This document shows, piece by piece, positions 23,512 to 36,642 of a stretch of 64,000 nt of DNA. Position 1 is the stretch's first letter; each line of letters opens with the position of its first letter. The notes beneath the pieces are model-generated. The model was not told the origin of the DNA. It worked only from the letters and a program-made list of their open reading frames with translations, and did no database searches. The translations under genes were made by a program, and so were the position numbers. The stretch spans positions 330,808,305 through 330,872,304 of the forward strand of contig CM042689.1 of assembly GCA_023614405.1 (NCBI GenBank). Direction: 5' to 3'. This DNA is from Avena insularis (lineage: Eukaryota > Streptophyta > Magnoliopsida > Poales > Poaceae).

Positions 23512-24881
23512 ATGGCCTCCCGGCGCCGCACGCTTCTCAAGGTCATCATCCTCGGCGACAGCGGGTCGGTGATTCGGATCTTTCGGCCTTGCCTTTTTTT
23601 CGAGAGTTTCTCTCTGCTTAACTTTCTGCTAATTTCCGCGATCCAGGGTCGGGAAGACTTCCTTGATGAACCAGTATCCTGCAATTCGAGTTGCGGCGGA
23701 CTAATCGCTTCTCCAGTTTACTTGTCCCCCTAGTGATGGAGCTTTGGTTTATATCGTTGAGATCGTTTTATACACAGGATTGGATTGGATTTCTTTTGTT
23801 TGTGTTTTCCTGAGCTGTGATGCAACTCAGATATGTGAACAAGAAGTTCAGTAACCAGTACAAGGCCACCATCGGCGCGGATTTCCTCACTAAAGAGGTG
23901 CAGTACGAGGACAGACTCTTCACTCTGCAGGTACCTTCTTTTAGCAAGTGACTCTTTGTTAGCATCGTACTCTTGCAGTTGCTCTGAGTAGTACTTTAAC
24001 TTTGATGTTGCCAAGTGCATTGTGTTGCGATACAGTATACTGGATTCCTGGACAAGACACAGCTTTGGTCATTTACTATGGTGTTTCAGAAGACCAGTGA
24101 GCCTGTGGAGTTTTTATTAACGTTGCCTGTATTGTAGTCTTTTTTACTTGGATTGGAAGAAATGCCCCAACTTAGTCTTATCTGGGGATAAAAGCACATC
24201 AAACATATCGCTCTACTGCAGTCATTGTGTAATTTAGAGAAGTTAGCATTGCACTTGAGAAATCTTCAAATCTAAACAAGCTAATTGTTTAACACGATGA
24301 AGCTGAAAAGTTAGTTTAATTTGTGTAGCCTGTGCAATTTTTTCTGCAATCAGAAGGACTACCACTGTCCCTAATGCACACAAACCTACTCTGTAAAATA
24401 TATGAGACGTTTTTTGAGTGTAAATAGATAGGGGTAAATGAATTTGCAGCCATGAAATAAAAGTGTATCTGCTTAGGGGGGTATCACACTATCGTGGATG
24501 ATGCTTAAAAGCAAAAATGAGGAAGTTGTTTTGTGAGTAGAATGAGTCTCACTACAAGTCATTCAGCCTGTCAAGTTGCTACTCTAATTATGCATCTACC
24601 ATCTGAATTGCAATCAGTTTTCTTTGATTTTTATTATCTTCTCCCAGTAAACATGCTGTGCATCGTTATCTTCTCCCAGTATGGACATAGTGCCATAACT
24701 CTATTTTTTCTCTTTCTGAACAATGTACTGTGTTGGGATGCTGGGGGTGTCCCTACTTTATCACAAAAGGAAAAGCTACAAAATGGAAGAGTAAATATAT
24801 GACCCGTCCGTTTCCGTTTTCATGTATCAGAAAATCCTTCAATGTCCAGTATGGGCACAGTGCAATAACCAACGAACCCTC

Positions 24882-24934
<53 letters not shown>

Positions 24935-26645
24935 CACTGAGCTGGGGGTGTTCCTCCTTTATCACAAAAGAAAAATGCAGTATGGAAAATTAATTGTTTG
25001 ACTCATAATGTCAGTTTCCATTTCTATGATTAAGAAAGTCTCACATGACGTTTCTGCTCCCAAGCTCATTTGCTCCTGCCTGAATAGTAAAATAAAAAAA
25101 ATCGCAAACAAAATCAAAGAAATGTGAAATATTTGTACAATGAACATGTTTCTAACATCACGCCAAAATTCTCAAAGAAAGTATATATATATGTAGTGGT
25201 CTGTGCAAAAAACAAAAAGAAATCTGAGTGCTGCAAATGACAAGTCTGTTCGGTTTCATGTCTAGCCTATCCCAAGTTGCTTGGGGAAAAGGCTTTGATG
25301 TTGTTGCTGTTGTTGTTGAGTTCTGTAAACAACAAGTCTGAATGCTCAAAAAAGCACTGCATTTTGTCTTGTTTCTGCACAGACCACCACACATGCCATT
25401 TCTCTCCAAAATCATGCATGCAGTTAGAACACATTCTCATGTTCATTGTAAAAAAACAGATTTTTTATTTTGTTTGCTTTTTTTTAGCAGGAGCATATGA
25501 GCTTGGTTTCACGTGTGAATTTTTCGGCTCAGTGTCCACTATTAGAAGTTCAGCCCAGTAAGATATGTACATGGAATTACTATTGACAACATGTATTGCT
25601 TCTCTGTTTTGATCAAATAATGTGTATTACTTAAAGCTGGTAGTTTCGAAGCTCGGAAGAAGTGCTGTTATCATCGGATTTTTCTTTTGAAATTTGAATA
25701 TGCTAAACTCTGCTTTACAAATGTTGATAGTTAACATTCTATCTCTGTAGATATGGGATACTGCTGGGCAAGAAAGGTTTCAGAGTCTTGGTGTTGCATT
25801 CTACCGTGGAGCAGATTGTTGCGTTCTAGTCTATGATGTTAATTCTATGAAATCATTTGATAATCTGAACAACTGGCGCAAAGAATTTCTGATCCAGGTG
25901 AAAATCTATGTTGGTTATAATGTTTTAATAACAGCACAGTATGATTTGGTTTGTGTCTCACCTTCAAATCCAATTTGCCAGGCTAGTCCTTCTGATCCTG
26001 ATAACTTCCCTTTTGTTCTGCTGGGAAACAAAGTCGATATTGACGGTGGCAACAGCCGTGTGGTAATTACCACAACTAGTTGTCTTGCAAAATATTATTT
26101 TCAAGTCATGCACTAGTAATGGACTTGTCTACTCCCATCTTAGGTCTCTGAGAAAAAGGCAAAGGCTTGGTGTGCCTCAAAAGGTAACATCCCTTACTTT
26201 GAGACATCCGCCAAAGAAGGAACAAATGTAGAAGACGCTTTTCAGGTCATTGTAAAAGATGCACTGAAGAATGAACCAGAAGAAGAATTGTAAGCATGTT
26301 CTTTTGCTTCCTCTGTAGTATTCTCTCTTTAATATGCACGCGACCAAATATCGGTATTTCATACTGTCAGCCATTTTGCTTAACAATTTTTTGGTCTGCT
26401 GACATATACTAGATAGCATGTGGAGGGACTGTTTTGTTTAATGCATTGTGGCCAAAAGCTTCAAGTTGCATTTCATTTCATAACCATGCTACTGTATCAT
26501 TTTTTTTTTGGAGCTCATGGCATTCGATTATTTGCAAGTTGCAAAGTGATGAGCTGACCTTGAACTCTTCTCATGAAGGTACGTTCCTGACACTGTCGAT
26601 GTTGTGGGTGGCAACCGCACCCAAAGATCATCAGGCTGCTGTTAG
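23512..26645 (+). CDS. RAB7: Rab7-type small GTPase (RabG3 class), 7 exons
   Basis: This GTPase switch directs late-endosome/prevacuole to vacuole membrane fusion and acts on tonoplast and late-endosome membranes. Exons: 23512-23564, 23647-23673, 23831-23930, 25751-25897, 25982-26062, 26144-26289, 26579-26645. They total 621 nt, giving 206 aa, the usual Rab7 length, with GT-AG introns throughout. GTP-binding motifs are all present: GDSGVGKTS (P-loop), ATIGADF (switch I), [13 protein letters not shown] and ETSAKEG. The C terminus ends SSGCC, a double-cysteine geranylgeranylation signal. Exon 2 is only 27 nt. Intron 3 (1.8 kb) holds a CT microsatellite. The start is the ATG giving the canonical [17 protein letters not shown] terminus. 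No breaks; likely functional. Confidence 0.96.
24886..24931 (+). repeat. (CT)n microsatellite in Rab7 intron 3
   Basis: About 23 uninterrupted CT units. The flanks on both sides contain a short duplicated segment (CTGGGGGTGT..CCT..CTTTATCACAAAAG at about 24741 and 24939). Likely length-variable between accessions. Confidence 0.95.
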
Positions 26646-27227
26646 GCCATGACGCACCATCTCCATAACCACCATTAAATATGCAGCCTTTCGTACCTGT
26701 ACAATGTCATATGAATCTGTATTCCATTCATGACAATGAAATCAAGGACTGATACATCTGTTCTGAATTGTCATCATGCGTGTTGTGCAGTTTATTGCCC
26801 TGTGGATATGATGGATAAATAATACTGTCCTGGTTACAGTATATACGTCGTGTATGTGTGGAGTATCTGCAAGAGATGGATAAGGGCAGGTTTTGAAATA
26901 CGTGGTTGCCTCAGTTGCTATCTCTTATCTTTGTTGTCTACAAGTGCACTTTGGAATGCAAGTTTTATCCTATGATTCTATGAAGGATATTTAGATGCCT
27001 AAGGCGTACCCTTCAATATGTATATCTCACCATCATTCTTCCAACTTATGGCACGAGCCTGAGAGGCTGAGACACGTCACTATCATTCCCACAAACTGTA
27101 CAGGATCAGAAACCCCAGTGAAGGAATCCGAACCCATAATGAACCATCTTTTTGTTCCTCTTCATGTTCTTTTTTTGCCTTTTCCTTTCATGCGGGTCTC
27201 GTTATTCACGATCTTCTGAACCTTTAG
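26646..27227 (+). other. Rab7 3' UTR and intergenic DNA
   Basis: No gene is seen. The first 200 bp look like the Rab7 3' UTR (AT-rich, with AATGAAAT and GATAAATAAT as possible weak poly(A) signals near 26736 and 26813). The rest is unremarkable. Confidence 0.45.
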
Positions 27228-30195
27228 TTTTTTTTTTAACCGGGCTTCAACGCCTTTCCATTTGCATTAAACGGAAATAACTAGTTCCACAAGTCTTACT
27301 GAACAGGAAAAAGAAAGGGGAGGGGGGCAGAGAAGTGGGTTGGTGCAGCATCAGGAAACCCGCTGAGAACACTCAACATTGAGAGACCAACAGGGCAAAA
27401 ACCTAATGCCACCAGCACTACACCAAAACACATGGACAAGTTCAACGATACATGAGTTCCAAGGACAACCAACAGGCCAAGACAACTAAACGAACGGAGA
27501 AACAACAGCAGGGGCCAAGTTATCCTTCATCAGGCACCAGTGATCATCAGCAACGGCTCAACGGGCTGCTCGGTCTGCACGACTGGGGAGAAGATGGAAG
27601 CCGCCGTGTGCATCAACTCATTCGCCCCATCAATCAAAATCCTTTTTTCAGCCTTCTTCTCAAGGCCTGCCCAATATAAGAGGAGAGAGAGATGGAAAAA
27701 TACATGATTTCACTAGGTGAGTGAAGTTTGTGCTTATCAAAAGTAACTTTGTTACGAATGTTCCAAATCGTCCAGCAAATAGAGGAGATCAGCATCACGT
27801 AGAAGTGCTCCCTACGAGGTAAGAAAGGAATAAAACCAAGCCATGGATTGCCAGAAATTATTAGGGACGCAGCTTGTCCCCATAGCTTTTCCAAGGGTGC
27901 CCCAGATGACCCTGGCCACACGGCAAGTAAAGAAAAGATGATCATGAGAACAAAAAGAACAAATAGGGTAACCATACCATTTTATTTTCCTCATATTTTG
28001 TCTAGTCAGGATAGCATCCTGGCACATTTGCCACAAAAAAATCTTAATCTTCAAAGGAATCTTAGCCTTCCAAATCCAACGATTATTAAAACCAGCAATG
28101 TTTTCTCTCCAACTAATGATAAACATAATTAGTGGTGAAGAACCCCTTAGGGTTAAGAGACCAAAAAATCTCATCATCAGCCTCAGACAGATTAAGCGAA
28201 AGAACAGTGTCACAAACGTAATTCCAATGAACAAGGTTATCTCCTCTGAGAGTCCTCCTAAAAGGGATTGTAAGGACAACATCAAGCAATTGCCTGATGA
28301 TACAATTCTGATCATGACAAAGGCTAAACAACGTAGGAAAATTATCAGAGAAGGGAATATCATCATTAATTTTATCTTTCCAAACTCTGGTAAGGTTACC
28401 ATTCCCAATTTTCAACCACTTCCCAGCTAAATAAAATTCTCTAATTTTGAGGAGACCCTTCCAACAGGTGGAATCAGAAACTTTCTCCTTAACATCAATA
28501 ATAGATTAGTGTCTCGGGTATTTAGCTCTAACAATTTTCTGCCAAATACCATCACCTTTCTCAAGTTTCCACCACCACTTACAAAGGAGGCTAATATTCT
28601 GTTTCCTCAAATCCAATACTCCTAGGCCACCCTTCTTCTTAGATCTGCGAACTCTACACCATTTTACCATATAATAGTCTCTTTTAAGCCTTTTTCCATG
28701 CCAAAAAATCTCACTTTTGAGATAGTTGATTTTAAGGCCAGAAATCAATTCAAACATGTATAGGAGAAGTTTCGGATTCAAAGCCTTATCAGGATCATGA
28801 GAAACACATAAAATAGTGTCATCAGCATACTGCATTATGGCAACACCTTTTTCAATCAAGTCAGGGATTAAACCCACAAGGAGGCCATTTTGCTAAGCTT
28901 CTAAAACCATTTTAGTCAAACATTGCGCAACATAATTGAAAATAAAGGGGGGGGGGGGGTCCCCTTGTCTCACTCCTTTAGCACTTTGAAAATAAGGACC
29001 GACCATATTGTTGATTTTAACAAAAACAGTGCCATTATGAAGAATTTTCCTCAACATATTTCTCCAAAAAGGACCAAACCCCATAGCTTCATGGCAGGAG
29101 AGAAGGAAAGCCCAATTGACTTTGTCAAAAGCTTTCTCAAAATCCAGTTTCAAATCGATCCCCACATGTTTTTTTAACATGATTATGGTGCATACTCTCA
29201 TGTAGAGACATAATCCCATCCACAATATTCCTTTTTTTTCATAAAAGCATTTTGATTGATGCTGATGATTTTATGAAGAATAGGTTCCACCCTAAAGGTC
29301 ATCACTTTAGTTATACTGACTAATTTTGTTAGCATCGGTAATTTTAGGAAGCAAGGTAATGACACCATAATTCAACCTATGAACATCAAGGGTGCCAGCA
29401 TGGAAAGAAGTAAACAAATTCATAATGTCCTTTTTGACAACATCCCAACAATGCTGATAGAATTCAATAGGAATGTTATCAGGACCAGGAGCCTTATTCT
29501 TAGCCATGGCATCAAGAGCATGTTTCACCTCCTCCTCCTCCTCCTCAGAAAAGGGTTCACTATTTTTTCATTATCATGAATATCAAGTTTCTCATGAGGC
29601 TCCCACATATCAAAATTAATAGGGAAAAGGTTACGAGGAGCTGGGCCAAAAAGATTTTATAGTACTCTGTCGCATGGCTCAAGAGGTTTGTAGTTCCCTC
29701 AATATTAACACCATTATTATCTAAGGAAAAGATGACATTTCTTCTTTTTCTTCCATTAGCAACCCTATGAAAGTAACTAGTATTAGCATCCCTTCCAGAA
29801 GCCATTTCCGATGAGATTTTTGGTACCATTGCATTTCTTCCTCGGCATAGATATTCATCAACTCTACCAGAATAGTGGTCTTCCTCTCACACAGATCTGA
29901 AGGAAGCTCCCTCTCCTCTTCAATCAATTCTATGGAGTTTAACTCTTCTTTTAATTCAATTTTTATTTTCCTAATATGCCCAAACAAATTATACCTCAGC
30001 CTTTGAAATATTTCTTGAACCTTTTCAGCTTAATGTTTAAAACATCAATGGGATCAGAACTATTCACATGTTTATTCCAAATGTCCTCCACTAAAGGGAG
30101 AAAAGCCTCATTAGCGAGCCAGGAGATATCAAAATGAAAATCTCTAGATTTGGAGAGAATATTAGGACTAGTGCCAGAATCCATCTTGATGTATC
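27228..30195 (-). mobile_element. 5'-truncated LINE (non-LTR retrotransposon)
   Basis: On the minus strand the element ends in an A run (T10 at 27228-27237 on the plus strand). Coding blocks in order from 30184: linker region (FHFDISWLANEAFLPLVE), then RT with NKAPGPDNIPIEFYQ near 29480, LDFEKAFDKVNW near 29150, GVRQGDPPPPFIFN near 28960, and catalytic YADD at 28829-28818. A zf-RVT domain follows (KIFLWQMCQDAILTR; CSFCSHDHLFFTC) at 28150-27880. The upstream endonuclease and ORF1 are missing, as expected from 5' truncation. A G run at 28947-28960 disrupts the frame, and other frameshifts and stops are present. Target duplications could not be identified. Confidence 0.88.
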
Positions 30196-31200
30196 CATCT
30201 TTGTGTTCTTTTTATTCACATTGTGTATACCACAAAACAAACTTACTTATATATGTTTCAAACTTTGAAGCCGCAAGAAAACTATCTTGTATTTAGTTTC
30301 TCCTCGTGAGAGAAAAAGACACCGGGGGCGCTTCTGGTGGGATGGGGGTGGCTGTCTTACAGAGGACGAGGACGAGGAGCTGGAGGCTCCATGCATGGAG
30401 TTTCAACTCACATCTCACATTCTACCGGTTTGGTCGGTGATTCCAGAGATCCACCATGGTGTTGCACGTCGGGCACCACTACTGAGATTGTGATCACTAA
30501 ATTTTCCAAGAGTAGTGGTGGTACGGTGGGATCACCAAAGTATAGAGCAGCGTTGTTTCATGCGGTGCCAGTATCTCAAACACTGATCACTCGAAAACTT
30601 GGATTTGCTTATATTTCTAGGAGGCTATAATTTGGAATTTGCTGGACGCCGTTGCCAAGAACATGGGAGGTTGAGCCATCGGAGGAACGTCAATTCAATA
30701 TGGTGGGCCATGGTGGTGACCTAAATCTTGGCTATAAGTCGGATTCGGTTGCAACAACAGTTGTGACTACACCAATCCTAATGAAACATCTCTCCAAGTC
30801 TCGGGATCGAGGGTAAGTTAATGAGGAAACCAAAAAGAGTGGCAGGGATGGAGGGAGGGGGTATGAGATAGAGGGTTATGATCGGGCTGAGGAGATATGC
30901 GTAGAGGACGTCAAGGAGGCTTCGAAGGATGCCACATTAGCTGGCAGCTTCATCAAGGTTGCTGGGGGTGACAGCTGGAACCCCTAGTGGTGGTCAATAC
31001 CGGCAGAGGAACATCGTGGGTCTATGGTCAATTCCGAGTTCCACCATCGTTTTATGGGTACAACTATAATCAGATTCCCTTCGCTAAGTAACTTTCTTCC
31101 TCCTAAGCAACAAAATTGGAAGGTGGATCAGTTTTGTGTCTTTCCGCCAACATGACTTGAAATTGGAGAAAAAAAGTGGTGGAGGTGAGAGTAGGTAGCA
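30196..31200 (+). other. Unassigned, probably decayed element DNA
   Basis: No intact gene. Stretch 30290-30500 has an open frame with GC-rich, Glu/Asp-rich content (EDEDEELEAP), and 30650-31160 has short open pieces. Because it lies just upstream of a plus-strand LINE remnant it may belong to that element, but nothing in it identifies a domain. Confidence 0.25.
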
Positions 31201-31750
31201 TGACCTTCGACGAACATTCAATCCCAAAGTACATGGAGGGCTAGGGGCAGTGGATATAGAGATTATGAATGTTTTTATTTTATGTAAATGGGACTGGAAG
31301 CTAGAAAATGGTTAAGGTTTATGGTAGAGATTGCTTAGAAGTAAGTATGTTAGGAATAATATTTTGTCTATGTGTAAGCTCAAACTTGGTCAATCTTATT
31401 TTTGACAGGGTTTGATAAAAACTAAGAACATCTTATTTTCTTAAATGGCCACACATGAGGTTGTGGTTTTTTAGGGTGCCTCTTAAGATTAAATTATTTT
31501 TATGATTAGCATCTAATAACTATATTTTGACTAAAAATAATTTGTTGCACAGAGGTTGGAAGGGCAAAGATTCCAAGTGTAGTCTCTGTAGTAGAGATGA
31601 AACAATTGATCATTTATTTTTTGAGTGTGTACTAGCTATATATGTGTGGGGACTTATAAAATGTAATTTGGACTGGTTAGTTCTCCTAGTAAGTTTGATG
31701 AGATATGACCTTGGATTTAGTGCTTCCCTGCTAGATTTAGAACTATAGTT
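31201..31750 (+). pseudogene. LINE C-terminal remnant with zf-RVT domain
   Basis: In plus frames, NPKVHGGLG and LCKWDWKLENG near 31220-31310 match the region after RT. VPLKIKLFLWLASNNYILT at about 31480-31530 leads to CSLCSRDETIDHLFFEC at 31579, the Cys/His zinc-binding domain found after plant LINE reverse transcriptases. Several stops interrupt the frame. The orientation is opposite to the LINE at 27228-30195, so it is a separate element. Confidence 0.7.
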
Positions 31751-31758
31751 GCTGCAGG

Positions 31759-32247
31759 TGACGAGGTTCGATCTCGTCAATGCCCATTGTTATGGACTTG
31801 GGTTTTGGAGAAGATGGGGATGCTGGAGATCGCGGAACAGTTAACAGACAAGCAACACGGGACACGAGGTTTACCCAGGTTCAGGCCCCCGAAGGGAAAA
31901 CCCTACTCTTGCTTGTCTGCTCTTGATTACAGCGAGCAAGAAGGTTTCTGAAGTCTTGCAGATGCAATCTGGCGTGAAGGTGTGTATGCAGGGTGGAAGA
32001 GATCCTTCTCGCCGTGCCCTCCTGGCCTTTATATAGATAGGCAGGTCATGAGCATAGGTCGAGTCGGTTACAGATTAGGGTTTGTACCCTTTGAAACTCT
32101 ATCTACTGTAGTCTTGTTCTCCAAGGATCCGAAGATATCATGGGATTGGCACCCGAAATCTCCATAGGCCATGTGTCTTGACATGGGCCTTCCTTGGGCT
32201 GGACCAGGTATGCCAATGTTGTGTACCCACAGGGTATAATCATGTCA
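31759..32247 (-). repeat. 3' LTR of Gypsy element A
   Basis: 489 bp, TGACGAGG...CATGTCA on the plus strand, i.e. TGACATG...CTCGTCA in the sense direction. It is homologous to both LTRs of element B but more diverged. TATATAAAGG on the minus strand at 32036-32027 is the likely promoter TATA. The sense polypurine tract CTCGGGGGCGAC abuts it (32259-32248). Confidence 0.9.
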
Positions 32248-33577
32248 GTCGCCCCCGAGTGTTCAGTCGAATCGTAGATTCGGTTGAGGACTCTTCAATC
32301 TTTTGGGTGCAGTTGAGCCTGTTATTTTAAAGAGAAAACATTTTAGTTCATAGGGATTGTTGATGCGTGTGCCTGACTCTCCTGACGGATCAGGGCCGGC
32401 TAACTGCCATATGATAAAATAACACGATCTTCATCAAACTCGAGTCCCCAGACTCGAATCCGGAATGATTGCTGGTGTGATTCTACTTAGGCCGTTGCGT
32501 ACTTACAGGAGTCGAATCCTAGTATTTTCCAGGTGATGTACCCAACGCGTCCATCAGGATTTTCCTCGTGCCTGTTGACACGGAAGTTTACTGGCAGAGC
32601 GCAGTCAGGTGCATTACCAGGCCATCAGATGATATCTGTAGGGCTTATCTTTGCGTCGTAGACACAACATCCAAAATTTTATCACCATGGAGGTGTTGCG
32701 GGTGGCCAAGGAGATTTCTTCTCACTTAGCGTCGGTTTGGGTAAAATTGCCAAAAAGATTTTGTTGTATTTGATCCGAAGGATCGCATTCGAAGAATTCA
32801 TAGGGTGCGCGGCCAACGCTCCCTATGGGAGTAGCCCCTAAGTGTCTGTTCGAGTCGTAGAGTCAAGCAGAGACTTTACTTCAGTTGTTTTCAGCTTAGG
32901 TCCGAAGGACACAATTTTTTCAGATGCTCGACCAATCCTCCCTATGGGAGTAGCCCCCGAGTCCATAGTGGAGTCGTAGACTCGACGTAGGACTCAAAGA
33001 TAGTTGTGAGGTGTAGTTACCTTAGTCATTTCTCAGGTGCGCGGCCAGCGCTCCTGATAGGAGTAGCCCCTGAGTACTTACTCAAATCGTAGATTCGAGT
33101 AAGTACTTGATTGATTAGCCGAAAACTTCCAGCCATTGCTGGCTTGGCCTTGATGACGTCAGTGCTGACAATTGGTGATCTCAACCGTCTGCGGCGGTAG
33201 AGATCATGCGACGGGACGACCATGGGTCCCACCGCCTGACTTGAAATTGACTAGTGACATGCAGACGTGGTGAAAATTACGGTGTCTCCTCGGTTTCTGT
33301 GCGAGTGGACGACGTGCTGGCGACGGTTTGTTGCTATGATGACACGTGTAGGGTTGGATGGTGCGTGCTAGGGCTTCTAGATCAACGGCTCGTGTTCGTC
33401 GTCTTCCTCTTTTAATACCGTGGGTAAACAGTGATTTCCATTTTTACCCTTTGCCATTTGCTCATCGCCATTGCCTCCATTTTCATGAGCACTTCTTCTC
33501 TCCACTTCGCACTGGAAGTTCTTCGCTCCTTTCCTTCTTATTTTCTTTGTACGCACCGCCGCACTCGTCGGTGCATG
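32248..33577. repeat. Structured repeat modules in the 3' noncoding region of element A
   Basis: After the polypurine tract come three spaced modules. Each has a hairpin (CTCCCTATGGGAG at 32819 and 32938; CTCCTGATAGGAG at 33051), then a purine-tract-like core (plus strand TAGCCCCCGAG or a variant), then a GTA-loop hairpin (GAGTC-GTA-GACTC at 32971; 13-bp stem with one mismatch around 33074-33104). The tract next to the LTR also carries the second hairpin (CGAATC-GTA-GATTCG). Spacing is 119 and 113 bp. The remainder, 33120-33577, is the leader of the antisense ORF, without a clear TATA. Confidence 0.8.
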
Positions 33578-35088
33578 ATGGGCAAGACCAAGAAAACCAC
33601 CACCGGAGCTGGCTCGAGCGCCGCCGTCGCCGGCAAGAAGACCGCCGCGACCGAGGTGCACATAGGTGCGCGACGGGGATCTGCACAAGCTGCGCAATTC
33701 TGGGTTGATACCCCAGAACATGGAGGACGCCATCCTCCCTGGTGATGAGGTAACCCCCGCGCACCCGTAGGGTTTTGGGTGATGTTTGTAGCCTTTATCA
33801 TTCGTGGTCCTGTCCACGATTTCCTCGTGGACTCCTCTTCTTCTATGGGATTCAGTTACATCATCCGTCTCCCAATTCTCTCCTCCATATCGCCTGCTTC
33901 ATAACTCTTTGCGAGTGCTGGCTCGGTATCGAGCCACATTTTGGCCTCTTCCGAAAGCTCTATTCCGTGAAGAGGCAGTCTGACATCGGCGGAGTCTATC
34001 CGCTTGGCGGCTGGATCATTTACATCCGCCCTTTCGTCCAATTCTTCTCTTTTTTCTATCTATGAGTCCGTCCAGCAATGGCGCCGGAAGTGGTTCTACA
34101 TCCGCGATGCTAAGATGGACGGTCAGTAATATGGGCTTGCCCCCCTTTGATTCCTCCTAGCAGATCATCTGAAACAGATCGTGGAAGAACCACATCCTTG
34201 AAGGTGAATCCGAAGAGGTGGAGAGGCTCTACCAGCGGGTGGACGTTCTTCAGCTGGTGCCAGGCAAAGAGGTCAACGGTGTTGACATCATCCGCACCTT
34301 CCTCAAGCGTCGGGTGCAGCCACTCCAAGCTAGGGTGCACCCAATGTTCCTCTACGCCGGCTCCAGCGATCCAACAAGGGTTTCATCCGAAGATTTGTCT
34401 TCGGGTGAACTGGATAGAGCCCTTCGTCCCCTGCTGAAGGCCAAGGTCGATGAGGACCTCCCGGGGAAATCTTTGACCCCTCCTCTTAGTGCCAATAAAG
34501 GGGTTTCCCAGGTGATGCTTGTTTGCGCATGTAGCGCTTTTTTCAAGTGTTTGTTTTTGTTACTTATCTTGTTTCTCTGTTCTTCTCGTTTGCAGCGCCT
34601 CAAGATAACGGGGTCTATGCCTCCTTTGCCTGAGAAGTATGCGAAGGCGCCAGACAATGAGGAGGTGGACTCTGAGTCCGAGCTTCCGCCAGCACAGTCG
34701 CCTACTGCGGATGCTCCCGAGGCGAGTGAAGGACAAACCCGAAAGATCTCCCGGAGCGAGTCTTCGGATGTGTCTACCCCACCAACTCCAAGGGGTCCGT
34801 CCTTCCTCGAGCATCATGCCGAGGATGATGGTGCATCTTCTGCGCCTTTTCCTGTCGTGCCCCTTCGGGTTGTGGCTCCGCAGCCGCCGGCCAAGAAGAA
34901 GAAGCAGAAGGCGGCTCCCGTCTTCAACTTATCGGACATCGAGTCGTAAGTGACTTCACCTGAATATTTTGCTGTCATCTGTCTGAGTAGTGTAAGTTGT
35001 TTGTTTGATCAAATTTTTACTTGCAGCCGTTCTTTGGAGGAGCCACTTAACGAGGACACCCATGAGCTCATAGGGGAGTCGAAGCCGA

Positions 35089-36642
35089 TGATGCTACACT
35101 CAACAGGGAGGAAGACTACTTCGTTGGAAACCCCAAGAGCAAGGTATGAAGAGCACATAAGCAAGATTTCCCTCAGTAGAAACCAAGGTTATCGAACCAG
35201 AAGGAGGAAGGAAACATCACACAGGTGTTGGAAGCAACATGGAGACCTGCACAACACAAACACAAGACTTTGTCCCAACGAATCAGTGAGGTTGTCAAGC
35301 TCACCGGTTTGCTGTAACAAAGGATTAAACGTATGGTGTGGAAGGTAATGGTTTACATCAAGTAAACAAGTAATAGTGGAAGATGTATCAATGGTAAAGA
35401 TTGGACCGGGGTCCATAGTTCACTAGAGGTGCTCTCCTTAGATAAACAACATGGCATGAAGGGTAAACAAATTACAACAGGGCAATTGACAGGAACTGAG
35501 CAAGGCATAACAATGCAATTACTAGCTAGAAATATCCTATGAAGTTGATTGAGAAATACAACAATATACATAGACCGTAATCCAACTGCATCTATGACTA
35601 GAAGTCCACCTTCAGGTTATCATCCAAACCCCCTCTAGTATTAAGTTGCAAGCAACAGACAACTGCTTTAAGCAAAGTGTGTAAGGTAAACAATCCACAT
35701 GTTCCATGAACAAGGGACCGTTGTTTTCTCCCTAGTAGCAACAACACATCTACAACCGAAGAGATTTCTGTCACTTCCCTTGGAAACTAGGGCATGAACC
35801 CACTATCGAGCATAAATACTCTCTCTTGGAGTCACTAGCAACTACCTGGCCAAGATAACCACTAGCAACGGAGAGCATGCAAGATCACAAACAACACAGA
35901 CATGATAGAATCATAAACATAGAACCATTAATCAAACCAACATAATAATCTCAATATCCATCGGATCCCCGCAAACACAACATGCATGATTACAAATAGA
36001 TTAGATCTTGATCATGAACGGAGCTCACAAGATCAATACATGAAAGCACAAAGGAGGAGATACAACCATATAGCTACTACATGGACCCATAGTCCAAGGT
36101 GGAACTACTCACGAATCATACCGGAGAGAAGGCCTCCGAGATGATCTCCCCTCCGGCAGGGTGCCCGGAAGAACTTCAGATCCCCCCAATCTAGGGACGA
36201 TGGTGGTGGCGGCTATAGACAGTTTCGTGGATTTCTGATCGGGTACTGAGAGTTTCTGCATCAGGGGCTTCTTATAGGCGAAGGGGCGAGTCCGGGAGGC
36301 GACTAGGGTCGCCAAACCCTAGCCAGGCGCGGGTCCACCTGACCCCGCGCCTGGGGTGGGTCTGCCCCCCCTGGCCAGCCGAGGCTCTCCTCTAGACTTC
36401 TTTATCCCCACGGAAAGTTATTGACTTTGTCCTTCGTCCCGTCCAATTCCGAGAATATTTCTTTACTAACTTTTCTGAAACCAAAAACAGCAGAAAACAG
36501 GCATCTGGCACTGTTGCAACTTGTTAATAGGTTAGTACCAGAAAACATGTAAAAAGCACCTCAAAGTGTGGACAAGTAAAGCAAAGTAGATACAAAACAA
36601 GCATGAAGCATCAAAAATTATAGATACGTTTCCAACGTATCA
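35089..36642 (-). repeat. 3' LTR of element D
   Basis: 1554 bp. Relative to the other LTR it has an extra stretch near 35980-36010, otherwise collinear with scattered substitutions. Confidence 0.92.

Noticed and set aside
24753..24965. Arg-Glu repeat protein on the minus strand
   Set aside because: Translation of the CT microsatellite in a Rab7 intron; no other support.
30287..30630. Possible host gene from overlapping plus-strand ORFs
   Set aside because: Short overlapping frames, no recognisable domain, no splice-linked partner, and it lies between two LINE remnants.
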